A DNA stretch of 64,000 bases from JALYYC01 sp039922495 (GTDB taxonomy: Bacteria > Chloroflexota > Dormibacteria > CF-121): the NCBI GenBank assembly GCA_039922495.1, contig JBDTEO010000005.1, forward strand, positions 4,021 to 68,020, written 5' to 3'. Below, piece by piece: positions 24,589 through 34,791 of the stretch. Numbering within the stretch: position 1 is the stretch's first letter; the number at the start of each line of letters is the position of its first letter. The position numbers and the translations under genes are program-made. The notes under the pieces are model-generated. The model was given only the letters and a program-made list of their open reading frames with translations, had not been told where the DNA came from and did not search any database.

Positions 24589-25499
24589 CCGGGATGCCTT
24601 CGCCGAAGGTCTGCGTGCTGATTCTCAACCGCGACCGCCGTGACGACACGCTGGCCTGCCTCCGTTCCCTGCTACCGAGCCCCTATCCAAACCTCGACGT
24701 CGTGCTCCTCGACAACGCGTCGAGCGACGGGACCGCCGCCGCCGTGCGAGCGGCCTACCCGGACACGGTGACGGTGATCGAGACGGGCGGCAACCTGGGC
24801 TACGCGGGCGGCAACAACGTCGGCATCGAATGGGCACAGCGGCAGCGCGCCGACTATGTGTTGCTCCTCAATGAGGATACGATCGTCGATCCCGCATTCC
24901 TGGATCGACTCGTGGCGGCGGCCGAGCAGCGTCCCGGGGTCGGCTTCCTCGGTCCCCTGGTCTACCACCACAACGAGCCGCAGGTGATCCAGTCGGCCGG
25001 CGGCATCATCACCCCCGGTTGGCACACGGCGCACCGCGGGCAGAACGAGCAGGACACGGGCCAGTACGCCGCCCCGTTCGAGACCGACTGGGTCAGCGGC
25101 TGCGCCATCTTCATGCGCATGCGCGTGGTCGACGAGATCGGGATGCTCGACCCCGCCTTCTTCATCTACAGCGAGGAGGTGGACTGGTGCGTCCGGGCCC
25201 GGCGAGCGGGGTTTTCCGGCCTGGTCGTGCCGGCGGCGCGGATCTGGCACAAGGGCGTGCGGCGCGACTACACCCCCTCGCCCCGCGTCACCTACCTGAG
25301 CGCCCGCAACCATCTGCGGCTGCTGCGCAAACACCACGCGGGGACCGGCACCTTGCTCCGCGCCATGGCCGGCAACGTTCGCACCCTGGCGAGCTGGACG
25401 GTCAAGCCACGCTGGCGCAGTCAGCGCCAGCACCGCGACGCCCTGGCACGGGCGATGGTCGACTTCTGTCGCGGCTCATTCGGACCCCCACCATTTTGA
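24585..25499 (+). CDS. GT2-family glycosyltransferase
   Basis: A 304-residue GT-A fold enzyme similar to rhamnosyl/N-acetylglucosaminyl transferases (WbbL type). It has VLILNRDRRDDT, DNASSDGT, a NLGYAGGNNVG loop, LLNEDT as the DxD-equivalent metal site, and a SEEVDWC.R acceptor-side motif (about 204-212). Cytoplasmic, it adds one sugar to the lipid-linked repeat unit. The start overlaps the polymerase stop (ATGA). Confidence 0.9.
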   Translation: MTGMPSPKVCVLILNRDRRDDTLACLRSLLPSPYPNLDVVLLDNASSDGTAAAVRAAYPDTVTVIETGGNLGYAGGNNVGIEWAQRQRADYVLLLNEDTIVDPAFLDRLVAAAEQRPGVGFLGPLVYHHNEPQVIQSAGGIITPGWHTAHRGQNEQDTGQYAAPFETDWVSGCAIFMRMRVVDEIGMLDPAFFIYSEEVDWCVRARRAGFSGLVVPAARIWHKGVRRDYTPSPRVTYLSARNHLRLLRKHHAGTGTLLRAMAGNVRTLASWTVKPRWRSQRQHRDALARAMVDFCRGSFGPPPF

Positions 25500-25555
25500 T
25501 CACCAGCAACGACCGCGCGGTGCGCACCCGCGTCAACAAGAAAAGGAGCCAAGGG

Positions 25556-27613
25556 ATGAAGACGACTCGACGCCCGATTACGGCGCTCATCGCCGCGCTC
25601 ATCCTGGTGTCGATCGCCACGGCGATCCGGCCCGGTGACGCCCTCGCCACCCCCGCAACCCAGACCACGGTCTCCATCCAGGGCACCCATTTCCTGATCA
25701 ACGGTCAGCTCACCTCGCCCGGCAAGCCCGCCGAAGGTCAGCTCCTCAATACCCGGATGGCCCAGGCGATCTTCGACGACGAGAATCCCGCGACCGTCGG
25801 TGCCTGGGCCTACCCCGACACCCACAGCTGGGATCCGCAGCGCAACACGAATGAATTCGTGGCGATGCTGCCCGCCTATGCGCAGCACGGCATCCGGATG
25901 ATCACGGTCGGGCTCCAGGGTGGCTGTCCGGCGCACACGCCGCCCACCTTGACCTGTCCCGGCGGCGACCACCCCTGGATCGTCAGCGCCTTCAATGCCG
26001 ACGGCTCGCTCAAGCCGGCATGGATGACTCGCCTCGATCAGGTGATCCGGGCCGCCGACCTCAACGGCATCGTGGTCATGGTCCAGTTCTTCTACCACGG
26101 CCAGGAATCCAAGGTCGTGGATCAGTTCACCGGCGTGAACAACATCACCGACTGGCTCGTCAACGGTGGCTACCGCAACGTGCTGGTGGAGACGGCGAAC
26201 GAATGTAACGCCGGCTTTTCCACCTACCTCGACTGTGGCAACGAGGCCAACGTCGTCAAGCAAGTCCAAACCCGGTCGGGCGGCACGCTCAAGGTCTCGG
26301 TCAGCTTCACCGGCGGCGGGATGCCGAGCGACGACGTCATCAGCCAGGAGGATCTCGTGCTCCTCCACGGCAATGGTCAGACCACCCAGCAGCTCGTCGA
26401 CCTGATCAACGGACTGAAGGCGAAGACGAGCTACCAGGCCAACCCCAAGCCGATCGTCGTCAACGAGGATTCGACCAGCCTCGACAACATGAACGCCTCA
26501 GTCGCCGCCGGCGTCTCCTGGGGCTACCTGGACACCGGGGTCAACAACGACGTCGACGGCTTCCAGTCACCGCCCGTGAATTGGACGATTAACACCGACT
26601 TGAAGGCCGCGTTCTTCGATAACGTCCTGCGGCTCGCCGGTCCGAATTCCGTCGCGACTACGCTGACCTATCGCGGCGCGACCGGCGGCGATTACCACGA
26701 TGCGGCGACGCTCAGCGCCACGCTGACGGAGCAGTCGGGCCATCCGATTGCCGGCAAGCCGGTCGCCTTCAGCCTGGGCAGTCAGAGCTGCATCGGGACC
26801 ACGAGTGCCGCTGGCATCGCGGCCTGCGCCGTCAGCCCATCGGTCGCAGCCGGCACTTATCCACTGACGGCGTCGTTTGCCGGGACCGCCCTGCTGCTGC
26901 CGAGCTTCGCCTCGGTCTCGTTTGTCATCAACCCCGAAGAGACGGGGCTCGCCTACACCGGCGCGACGAGTGTGCCCCTCGGCGGGACGGCCCACGTGGC
27001 TGGGGCATTGCGTGAAGACGGACAGGCGCCGATCGCCGGCCGCGCCGTCAGCTTCACCCTGGGCAGCGGCGCCGGCTCGCAGGGTTGCGTCGGGACGACG
27101 GACGCCAACGGCAACGCCGCCTGCTCGATCACGGGGGTCAACCAACCACTTGGCCCCGGAAGCGTCACGGCGGCCTTTGCCGGCGACGGCTTCTATCAGC
27201 CCGCCTCGGCAAACGCCGCAACCATGGTCTTCGACGTTCTGCCCTCCGGGGCCTTCGTGGTCTCGACCGAGGCGGTGGCGGCGGGCCATCTCGTCACCTT
27301 CTGGAGCAGCCAGTGGGCCGGCCTCAACCCGCTTCGCGGCGGCGCCGCGCCGAGCAGCTTCAAGGGCTTTGCCAGCGCGACGACCGGCTCGGACTGCTCC
27401 GCGTCATGGAGCAGCCGGCCCGGCAACAGCGCCACCCCGCCGTCGTCGCTCCCGGCGTACATGGCGGTGATCGTCGCCGGCACGGCGAGCAAGTCCCACA
27501 GCACCGTCACCGGCAACACCACGTTGATCGTGATCGTCAAGACCGATGCCGGATATGCAGCCGACCCGGGCCATTCGGGCACCGGCACCATCGTCGGCGT
27601 CGTCTGCCCGTGA
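25556..27613 (+). CDS. Secreted GH-A glycosyl hydrolase with Ig-like repeats (paralogue A)
   Basis: A 685-residue protein: signal peptide (about 1-32), a TIM-barrel domain (about 38-360) with probable acid/base E216 (VETANEC) and nucleophile E304 (VVNEDST), two Ig-like repeats (about 366-458 and 464-560; L.YTGAT.. SFTLGS.. CxGTTDANGNAAC), and a C-terminal beta-rich domain. ATG 25556 is preceded by AAAGGAG. The fold suggests a retaining endoglycosidase acting on an extracellular glycan, perhaps the polymer of this locus (inference). A 28-base gap separates it from its paralogue. Confidence 0.85.
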   Translation: MKTTRRPITALIAALILVSIATAIRPGDALATPATQTTVSIQGTHFLINGQLTSPGKPAEGQLLNTRMAQAIFDDENPATVGAWAYPDTHSWDPQRNTNEFVAMLPAYAQHGIRMITVGLQGGCPAHTPPTLTCPGGDHPWIVSAFNADGSLKPAWMTRLDQVIRAADLNGIVVMVQFFYHGQESKVVDQFTGVNNITDWLVNGGYRNVLVETANECNAGFSTYLDCGNEANVVKQVQTRSGGTLKVSVSFTGGGMPSDDVISQEDLVLLHGNGQTTQQLVDLINGLKAKTSYQANPKPIVVNEDSTSLDNMNASVAAGVSWGYLDTGVNNDVDGFQSPPVNWTINTDLKAAFFDNVLRLAGPNSVATTLTYRGATGGDYHDAATLSATLTEQSGHPIAGKPVAFSLGSQSCIGTTSAAGIAACAVSPSVAAGTYPLTASFAGTALLLPSFASVSFVINPEETGLAYTGATSVPLGGTAHVAGALREDGQAPIAGRAVSFTLGSGAGSQGCVGTTDANGNAACSITGVNQPLGPGSVTAAFAGDGFYQPASANAATMVFDVLPSGAFVVSTEAVAAGHLVTFWSSQWAGLNPLRGGAAPSSFKGFASATTGSDCSASWSSRPGNSATPPSSLPAYMAVIVAGTASKSHSTVTGNTTLIVIVKTDAGYAADPGHSGTGTIVGVVCP

Positions 27614-27641
27614 GACCGAGCCACATGGAGGAGGAGATTTA

Positions 27642-30152
27642 GTGAAGTACACAAAACGGCGCTTGGGGGTTGGCGCGCTGAGCGTGCTCGTGCTCGCCGG
27701 GTGCATAACCTCGCTCAAACCGGCGACCAACCCGGCGACGGCGGCGACGTCGGGGACCGGCCACACGGTGGTGGCGATCGAGGGCGCTCGCTTCCTGATC
27801 AACGGCGAGGTGACCTCGCCCGGCAAGCCGGCCGAGGGCCTCTTGCTCAACACGCGGATGGCGCAGGCCATCTTCGATGACGCCAACCCGAACACCGTCG
27901 GCTTTTGGGCCTATCCCGACACGCACACGTGGGACGCACAGCGCAACACCAACGAGTTCGTGGCCATGCTTCCCACCTATGCCCAGCACGGCATCCACCT
28001 GGTCACGGTCGGATTGCAGGGCGGCTGCCCCAGCAGCATTGCCGGCCACACGTGCCCAGGCGGTGACCATGAATGGATCGTGAGCGCCTTCAATGCGGAC
28101 GGCTCGCTGAAATCCGCCTGGATGAACCGGCTGAAGGAAGTCATCACCGCCGCCGACCACAACGGGATCGTCGTGATGGTGCAGTTCTTCTATCACGGCC
28201 AGAACCAGCGAGTGAACAACCCCGACAGCACGACCGCCCAGAAGGCCGCCGTCAACAACATCACCGACTGGCTGGTCAGCGGCGGCTACAGCAACGTGCT
28301 GGTCGAGACCGCCAATGAATGCAACGCCGGCTACGAGGCCTACACCGACTGTCCCAACGAAGCGGCCGTCATCAAGCAGGTCCAGGATCGCTCAGCCGCC
28401 GGCGGCCACCGGCTGGCGACCGCGGTGAGCTACACCGGCGGCGGCATGCCCAGCGATGATGCGATCGCCCAGGAAGACTTCGTCCTGCTCCACGGCAACG
28501 GCATCGACGGGGCGGCGCTGCAGGCCCTCATCGGTCGCGTCAAGGCCGACAGCGCCTACCAGGGCCACAAGACCCCGATCGTCGTCAACGAGGACTCGAC
28601 CAGCCTCGACAACATGAACGCGGCCGTCAGCGCGGGCGTGTCCTGGGGCTATCTCGACACCGGCACAAACAATTACCAGGACGGCTTCCAGCGCCCGTCG
28701 GTGAATTGGACGATCAACACGGACGTAAAAGAGGCCTTCTTCAACAACGCCCTGCGACTGGCCGGCCCCGCCAGTACGAAAATCGCCTACAGCGGGCCGA
28801 CCGGTGCCGACTTCCATGACGCCGCCACCGTCGTCGCGACGCTGACCGACATCTGGGACAACCCGCTCGCCGGGGCCCACCTGACGTTCACGCTGGGCTC
28901 GAGCGTCTGCACGGCGGACACCGGGCAGAACGGGCTGGCCTCCTGCCTGGTGATGCCCGCCAGCGCGGCCGGGAGCTCCTCGCTGTCGATCGCGTTCGCC
29001 GGCGCGCGGATCGACGGCCTCGAGCAGTTCTCGGCCGCCAGCCTCTCGGTCCCCTTCGGCGTTGCCGTGGAGCAGGTAGCGCTCACCTATGACGGTGACA
29101 CGACGCTGATCAATGGCAACCCGGCCACCCTTTCGGCAACGCTGATGGAGGACGGGACGACCCCGATCGCGGAGCGGACCATCACCCTCACGCTGGGGAC
29201 TGGGGCGGCCGTGCAATCGTGCCACGGGACGACGAATACGCAAGGCCGGGCCTCCTGCACCCTGACCCCGGCGGCTCAGCCGGTCGGATCCAACCCGATC
29301 GCCGCAACGTTCGGCGGCGATGGCTTCTATGCCGCGGCAACCGGCAGCGCCAGCGTCACGGTCGTCACCATCCACACCGGCCTGTCCTACACCGGACCGT
29401 TGAGTGGTGACGTCAACGACGCGGTGACGTTGACCGCCCAGCTGAGCACCGAGTCCGAGGCCGCCGTCCCCGATGCCACGCTGACCTTCAGCCTCGGCTC
29501 GCTGCCCTGCACCGCCACCACCGACAGCACCGGGACGGCCAGTTGCGGCGTCACGCCCAACCAGGTGGCCGGCACTTACCCCTTGACGGTGGCCTTCGCC
29601 GGCGATACCCGTTTCGGTCCTGCGACCGCTTCCAAGACCTTCACGGTGGTCACGGAGGAGGTCAAACTTGTCTACACCGGCGCGACCACCGGGCGCAATG
29701 GCCAGGCGATCGCGCTCGCCGCAACCCTGACCGAGGACGGCGTCACGCCCCTCGTGAACCGTTCGCTCATGCTCGGAATCGGCTCGGGGTCGACCGCACA
29801 AACCTGCACCGCCACCACCGACGCCAACGGCCGTGGGACCTGCTCGATCGCGGGGGTGAACCAGCCGGTCGGTGCCGGGACGATCACCGCCTCGTTCGCG
29901 GGTGACTCGCGCGAGAAGGCGGCCACCGACCAGGCGATCAGCGAAATTCTTGCGGCGACCGTCGCCAGCACGACCCCCACATCGACATCGAGCTCGACCG
30001 ACGCCTCGCGGCTGGCGATCACCGGTGGGGCGCACGGCGCATCGCCGATCCCGGCCCTTGCGGCCGGCTCGTTGCTGCTGATCCTCGGCCTACTGCTTCT
30101 CATCGTGCCGCGCCGCGACCCACCATCAATCATCTGGAGGAATCGGGAATGA
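27642..30152 (+). CDS. GH-A glycosyl hydrolase with four Ig-like repeats and LAxTG signal (paralogue B)
   Basis: An 836-residue paralogue of the previous gene: N-terminal export signal with a lipobox-like LVLAGC (Cys21), hydrolase domain (about 40-372; E226 in VETANEC, E317 in VVNEDST), four Ig-like repeats of about 90-95 residues each, then LAITG (791-795), a hydrophobic segment and an Arg-containing tail. The LAxTG plus membrane segment suggests sortase attachment, while the lipobox suggests lipidation; only one may be used. GTG 27642 has GGAGGAG 6 bases upstream. The stop overlaps the next ATG. Confidence 0.86.
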   Translation: MKYTKRRLGVGALSVLVLAGCITSLKPATNPATAATSGTGHTVVAIEGARFLINGEVTSPGKPAEGLLLNTRMAQAIFDDANPNTVGFWAYPDTHTWDAQRNTNEFVAMLPTYAQHGIHLVTVGLQGGCPSSIAGHTCPGGDHEWIVSAFNADGSLKSAWMNRLKEVITAADHNGIVVMVQFFYHGQNQRVNNPDSTTAQKAAVNNITDWLVSGGYSNVLVETANECNAGYEAYTDCPNEAAVIKQVQDRSAAGGHRLATAVSYTGGGMPSDDAIAQEDFVLLHGNGIDGAALQALIGRVKADSAYQGHKTPIVVNEDSTSLDNMNAAVSAGVSWGYLDTGTNNYQDGFQRPSVNWTINTDVKEAFFNNALRLAGPASTKIAYSGPTGADFHDAATVVATLTDIWDNPLAGAHLTFTLGSSVCTADTGQNGLASCLVMPASAAGSSSLSIAFAGARIDGLEQFSAASLSVPFGVAVEQVALTYDGDTTLINGNPATLSATLMEDGTTPIAERTITLTLGTGAAVQSCHGTTNTQGRASCTLTPAAQPVGSNPIAATFGGDGFYAAATGSASVTVVTIHTGLSYTGPLSGDVNDAVTLTAQLSTESEAAVPDATLTFSLGSLPCTATTDSTGTASCGVTPNQVAGTYPLTVAFAGDTRFGPATASKTFTVVTEEVKLVYTGATTGRNGQAIALAATLTEDGVTPLVNRSLMLGIGSGSTAQTCTATTDANGRGTCSIAGVNQPVGAGTITASFAGDSREKAATDQAISEILAATVASTTPTSTSSSTDASRLAITGGAHGASPIPALAAGSLLLILGLLLLIVPRRDPPSIIWRNRE

Positions 30153-31183
30153 CCACCGCACTCGTCACCGGAGGGGCCGGCTTCATCGGCTCGCACGTCG
30201 TCGATTATCTGATCGAGCAGCTCGGCTTCGAGGTCGTCGTCCTCGACGACCTGTCGGGCGGCTTTGAAGAGAACGTCAACCGCCGCGCTCGGCTGGTCAA
30301 GGGTTCGATCGTCGACCACCGGCTCGTCGACTCACTCTTCCAGCAGCATCAGTTCGACTACGTCTATCACCTCGCCGCGTACGCCGCGGAGGGCCTGAGC
30401 CACTTCATCAAGCGCTTCAACTACGCAAACAACCTGATCGGCAGCATCAACCTGATCAACGCCAGCGTCAACCACAATGTCAAATGCTTCGTGTTCACCT
30501 CATCGATCGCCGTCTACGGCACCAACCAGCTGCCGATGCGGGAGGACCTCACGCCGATGCCGGAGGATTCCTATGGGATCGCCAAGTATGCGGTCGAGAT
30601 GGAGTTGCAGGTGAGCCACGAAATGTTCGGCCTCGACTATGTGATCTTCCGGCCGCACAACGTCTACGGCGAGCGGCAGAACCTGGGCGACAAGTATCGC
30701 AATGTCATCGGCATCTTCATGAATCGGATGATGCAGGGCGAAGCCCTGCCCATCTTCGGCGACGGCGAGCAACGGCGCGCCTTCACCTACATCAAGGACA
30801 TCACCCCGGCGATCGCGCGCTCGCCGCTCGAGCCGGGGGCGCGGAATCACGTCTTCAACGTCGGCAGCGACCAGCACTACAGCGTGAACGAACTGGCCCT
30901 CGAGGTCATCACCGCGATGGGGACGCAGGGCAGGCTCGACCATAAGCCGGCCCGCAACGAGGTCAAGCTCGCCTTCTCCGACCATTCGAAGTACCAGGCC
31001 GTGTTTCCCAATGGCCACTCGACGCCCCTCAGCGAGGGCGTCGGGCAGATGGCTCGCTGGGCGAGGGCGAGTGGCATCCGGCACAGTCGCGAATTCGAGG
31101 GGATCGAGATCCACAAGAACATGCCCGCCGCCTGGACCCAGGTCATCCTGCCGGAGCCGGTGGCTGCGGGGCTGAAGGCCTGA
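30149..31183 (+). CDS. NAD-dependent sugar-nucleotide epimerase/dehydratase (extended SDR)
   Basis: A 344-residue extended SDR with GGAGFIGSH, the NAD-binding Asp pair (VVLDDLSGG), an SSIAVYG strand and catalytic Y-x-x-x-K (DSYGIAK). It resembles UDP-glucose 4-epimerase-type enzymes, including the HLAAYAAEG segment. It supplies an activated sugar to the polymer. ATG overlaps the upstream stop (ATGA). The C-terminal part includes a PRHNVYGE-like FRPHNVYGERQNLGD region common to this group. Confidence 0.9.
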   Translation: MTTALVTGGAGFIGSHVVDYLIEQLGFEVVVLDDLSGGFEENVNRRARLVKGSIVDHRLVDSLFQQHQFDYVYHLAAYAAEGLSHFIKRFNYANNLIGSINLINASVNHNVKCFVFTSSIAVYGTNQLPMREDLTPMPEDSYGIAKYAVEMELQVSHEMFGLDYVIFRPHNVYGERQNLGDKYRNVIGIFMNRMMQGEALPIFGDGEQRRAFTYIKDITPAIARSPLEPGARNHVFNVGSDQHYSVNELALEVITAMGTQGRLDHKPARNEVKLAFSDHSKYQAVFPNGHSTPLSEGVGQMARWARASGIRHSREFEGIEIHKNMPAAWTQVILPEPVAAGLKA

Positions 31184-31194
31184 GCCACCCGATC

Positions 31195-32382
31195 ATGGAC
31201 ATCCTGTTCGTGACCCCCTGGTTCCCCTACCCCGCGACCAACGGGGCCAGAGTCCGCTCGTCCAAGCTGCTCGCGGCGCTGGCGGCGGCCGGTCATCGAT
31301 GCCACCTCTTCGCCTTCGAACCACCCCCAGAATCGGCACCCGGTCCCTACCCCGATCTGAGCAGCGTCAGCTTCACGGCGTCGTGGAAATCGCACCGGCC
31401 GGGGCGCCTGGTCTCGACGCTCGCCTTGCTTGCGCCCACGCCCAGGTACTTCCGGCTGGTCTATCAACCGGAACTCTTCGAGCAGATCCGCCAGGCGGCC
31501 CTGGAGCGCCGGGCCGACGTGGTGATCGCCTATGAGATGGCGGCGGGCGACTATGTCGCGCGGCTGACGGACGGCCGCGTCGTGAAAATCCTCGATGGTT
31601 GCGAACCGTTTGCCTTCCAGTCGACGCACGCGACCCTTCGCAGCCTGGCGCGCATCTGGAAATTCAAGCGCTTTCTGCGCTCGATGCTCAATCGCTTCGA
31701 CGCCTACATCGCCGTCTCGGACGCCGAATTGAGCTGGATTCGGCAGGAGGTGGCGCCGCGCCATGCCTGGGGCTGCACCGTACCCAACGGGACCGACCTG
31801 TCCGATGCGTACGTGGGCCCGGTCGATGGCCAGCGCATCATCTACACGGGGTCGCTCACCTACCGGGCGAACCTCGAGACGGTCGACTACTTCCTGGCCG
31901 AGATCTGGCCGGCGATCCGCCGCGCCCAACCCAGGGCGACCTTTGTCGTGACCGGCGAGCGGCCCGACCAGGAGACGGCGCGGCGTCTCGAGGCCGTCCC
32001 GGGGGTCTCCCTGGCCGGCCTCCTGACCGATTACCAGCGCTTCGTGAGCTCCAGCGCCGTCCTCGCCGCGCCGCTGCTCCGCGGGGGCGGGACCCGTATC
32101 AAGGTCCTCGAGGCCTTCGCGCTGGGCTGTCCGGTGGTGGCGACCCCCAAGGCGGTCGAGGGTCTCCAGGTTTCGCCTGGCCAGGATGTGCTCGTGGCCG
32201 GGACTCCGGCGGAGTTCGCCAGCGCCGTGCTTTCGGTCATGCGCGATGGGAGCCTTCGCCGCAGCCTGATCGACAACGGCCGGCGCACTGCCACCGGCTA
32301 CAGCTGGGTCCGGGCACAGGCGAGCTTTGTCGAGGTCACGGCCCGCTGCCTCGAGCAGCGTGCGTTCGTGCACCCGGCATGA
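31195..32382 (+). CDS. GT4-family glycosyltransferase
   Basis: A 395-residue GT-B enzyme. The N-terminal domain opens with MDILFVTPWFPYPATNGARVRS, typical of the PslH/TuaH-like group. The C-terminal domain contains the nucleotide-sugar site (GGGTRIKVLEAFALGCPVV). It transfers a sugar to the growing lipid-linked repeat at the cytoplasmic face. It lies 11 bases after the epimerase and overlaps the next GT2 gene by 4 bases. Confidence 0.9.
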   Translation: MDILFVTPWFPYPATNGARVRSSKLLAALAAAGHRCHLFAFEPPPESAPGPYPDLSSVSFTASWKSHRPGRLVSTLALLAPTPRYFRLVYQPELFEQIRQAALERRADVVIAYEMAAGDYVARLTDGRVVKILDGCEPFAFQSTHATLRSLARIWKFKRFLRSMLNRFDAYIAVSDAELSWIRQEVAPRHAWGCTVPNGTDLSDAYVGPVDGQRIIYTGSLTYRANLETVDYFLAEIWPAIRRAQPRATFVVTGERPDQETARRLEAVPGVSLAGLLTDYQRFVSSSAVLAAPLLRGGGTRIKVLEAFALGCPVVATPKAVEGLQVSPGQDVLVAGTPAEFASAVLSVMRDGSLRRSLIDNGRRTATGYSWVRAQASFVEVTARCLEQRAFVHPA

Positions 32383-33284
32383 TCCGCGCGGAGATCCGGC
32401 CCGCCCCGGCGCTGGCCGAGGTGGCGGTGTGCATCGTGAACTGGAACACACGTGAGCTCCTCAACGACTGCGTCTCGCATCTCCTCGCCGAGGACGAGTC
32501 GAGAGCGGTCTGGGTACTCGACAACGGCTCGACGGATGGGAGCGCTGCCGCCTTGCGAGAGCGCCACCCCACGGCCCATGTGATCGAGAGCCCGACGAAT
32601 CGCGGCTTTGCCGGAGGGCTCAACGAGCTGCTTCGCCAGTGCCCGGCGGATTTCCTGCTCGTGTTGAACACCGACGCCAGGCCGATGCCCGGAGCGATCG
32701 CGATGCTCCACGACTACCTCGCCCGGCACCGGTGGGTGGCGGCGGTCGGCCCGCGTCTTGACGATGGCGCCAACCGTTGGCTCGGGTGCCACGACCGGTT
32801 TCCGACCGTGCGGCAAGAGATCGCCAACGTGCTCGGACTTCGCACCTCGCGCCAGCACCAGGACACCCGCGCCAGCGTCGACTGGATCGAGGGCGCCTGC
32901 ATGATGCTGTCCGCGGTCGCCGTGCATGAAGTCGGGCCCCTCGATCCCGGCTACTTCATGTACAACGAAGAGGTCGACTGGTGCTATCGAGCCCACCAGC
33001 TCGGATGGCAGATCGCCTGCCTGCCCGATGCCCGGGTGCGCCACTTTGTGGGTGGCAGTGGCAACCGGCTGCGGCGGGCTCAGCTCTGCAGCAGCAAGAT
33101 CCGCTACCAGCGGCTGCACGGATCCCGGCTGCGCGCCGGCCTGCTGGCCGCGGCGCTGGTCGCGATCAATGCCGGGTTGTGGGTCGCCTGCAGCCTCCGG
33201 GCGGGCTGGCGCGCCGACCGGGCCCGATCCCACGCCGACGCCGTTCGCCTTTGCGCCCGTCAACTGACGGTGGTCCTGCAATGA
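32379..33284 (+). CDS. GT2-family glycosyltransferase
   Basis: A 301-residue GT-A enzyme: VCIVNWNTRE, DNGSTDGS, the NRGFAGGLNE loop, LNTDARP metal site and a YNEEVDWCYR acceptor motif. Related to the enzyme at 24585 but not a close copy. The C-terminus has a hydrophobic stretch (about 255-275) that may dock to the membrane. ATG 32379 overlaps the previous stop. Confidence 0.9.
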   Translation: MIRAEIRPAPALAEVAVCIVNWNTRELLNDCVSHLLAEDESRAVWVLDNGSTDGSAAALRERHPTAHVIESPTNRGFAGGLNELLRQCPADFLLVLNTDARPMPGAIAMLHDYLARHRWVAAVGPRLDDGANRWLGCHDRFPTVRQEIANVLGLRTSRQHQDTRASVDWIEGACMMLSAVAVHEVGPLDPGYFMYNEEVDWCYRAHQLGWQIACLPDARVRHFVGGSGNRLRRAQLCSSKIRYQRLHGSRLRAGLLAAALVAINAGLWVACSLRAGWRADRARSHADAVRLCARQLTVVLQ

Positions 33285-33297
33285 GCGTTCCGATGAC

Positions 33298-34791
33298 ATG
33301 GAAGGGAGCATGCTGAGACCCGAACCGGTCGCCCAGCCGGAGTCGATGGCCCTCGCCGAGGCGGCCACGCGGGCGCCGGCGCGCGCCTCCGGCAGCCTCG
33401 CCCTCTCCATCGGGGCCGGCTTCCTGGTCCAGATCCTCTCCCAGGCGACCACGCTCCTGACGCGCATCGTCCTTGCCCGCATCATCCTGCCCACCGAGTG
33501 GGGCGTCTTCGGCGAAGCGGTCGTCATCGTCCTCATCGTCGACACCCTGCGGGAACTGAACCTGACGCAATGGGCGACGAGCGGTGGCACGACACGACAC
33601 TGGCGCGATCTGCCGGGAGCCCTCGTCGCCACCACGGCCCTAATGCTGGTGCTGCTGGCCGCTGCGCTGCCGCTGCTGGCACGGCTCTCGCCGCAGCTGC
33701 CGTTGACGACGGCAGTGCTCGCAATCACGTTGATTCCACGCGCCTGGACGCTCGGCGCGGAAGCCGAGCTCAACAGCCGGCAGCGACTCTTCCGCCTCGT
33801 TGGACCGCAGGCCGCAGGCGCCCTCGGCTTCGTGCTCAGCGCCATCATCATCTCCGCGCACTTCAAGACCGCGTGGTCGCTGAGCGTGGCCGCGGTGATC
33901 CAGGTGTCGATCTACGCCGTGCTGCTGCTCTGGTCCAGCGGGCATGAGGTCTTCCTGCGGCCACGGCTGGAGAGCGCCTGGCGGTCGCTGGTGTCGGCGC
34001 GCGACTTCGTCTGGCTGGCCCTGGCTGGCGTGCTCATGTCCCAGGTTGACGGCCTGATGGTGGGATCGGTGGCGGGGGCGACCGCGGCGGGCTTCTACAT
34101 CATGGCGAGCTGGCTGGCCTCGCGACTGCCGTTCTTCGTCGAGACGCCGCTGCTTCGCGTCATGCTGCCCGTGTTCGCCGCGCACCGGGACGACCGGGTT
34201 CAGCTGGGCGACCTCTTCAAGCGAACCGCGATGGCGATCAATTACCTCGAGGCGACCTGGTGCTTCCTGCTCATCTTCAACGCGGGCTTCGTGGTCCTGG
34301 AACTGTTCGGCCACCGCTGGGGCCCGGCGATCCCATTTGTGATCCTCACGGCGATCTACCCGCTGCTGTCCCCGCTGGGAACGGTCGGTTGGGAGGTGCT
34401 CCGCATGACCGGGCACACGCGGCTGGTGCTCTGGAATCTGGTCGCCAGCTCAATTGCCTTCGTCGTCGTCGGCGTCGGCCTCGGCGTTCGGATTGGCGTG
34501 GTCGGCGTCGTGATCGGGTTCTATGTCGCGACCCTCGTCAACAGCCTCGTGATCTTCGTGTTGCCACGGCAGATTGGCTGGCAGCCGGTGCGGCAAGTCC
34601 TGGGCGAAGTGGCCCTTCTCTACCTCGGCTGCGCCGTGCCCCTGCTGGTGATCGGCGTACTGCCGATCCCCGCGATCGTTCGCTTCGGCATCGACATCGT
34701 GGTGCTGGGAGCGATCGTGCTCTTTGGCATGCGGCCGCTTCTTCCCTTTATCCGCAGCGCGCTGGCCCGGCGCGGGAAGCCAACGACGTGA
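33298..34791 (+). CDS. Wzx-type polysaccharide flippase
   Basis: A 497-residue MATE/MVF-family (polysaccharide_synt) protein with about twelve to fourteen membrane segments and the typical N-terminal pattern (LIGAGFLVQILSQATTLLTRIVLARILLP-like). It should flip the lipid-linked repeat unit to the outer face for Wzy polymerisation. A second in-frame ATG at 33310, with GAAGGGAG just before it, may be the real start. The stop overlaps the next GTG (GTGA). Confidence 0.9.
   Translation: MEGSMLRPEPVAQPESMALAEAATRAPARASGSLALSIGAGFLVQILSQATTLLTRIVLARIILPTEWGVFGEAVVIVLIVDTLRELNLTQWATSGGTTRHWRDLPGALVATTALMLVLLAAALPLLARLSPQLPLTTAVLAITLIPRAWTLGAEAELNSRQRLFRLVGPQAAGALGFVLSAIIISAHFKTAWSLSVAAVIQVSIYAVLLLWSSGHEVFLRPRLESAWRSLVSARDFVWLALAGVLMSQVDGLMVGSVAGATAAGFYIMASWLASRLPFFVETPLLRVMLPVFAAHRDDRVQLGDLFKRTAMAINYLEATWCFLLIFNAGFVVLELFGHRWGPAIPFVILTAIYPLLSPLGTVGWEVLRMTGHTRLVLWNLVASSIAFVVVGVGLGVRIGVVGVVIGFYVATLVNSLVIFVLPRQIGWQPVRQVLGEVALLYLGCAVPLLVIGVLPIPAIVRFGIDIVVLGAIVLFGMRPLLPFIRSALARRGKPTT

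Noticed and set aside
28392..30035. 547-codon antisense frame across the Ig-like hydrolase gene
   Set aside because: Arg/Gly/Asp-rich composition typical of the reverse strand of GC-rich coding DNA; the plus-strand gene has clear domains and catalytic residues.
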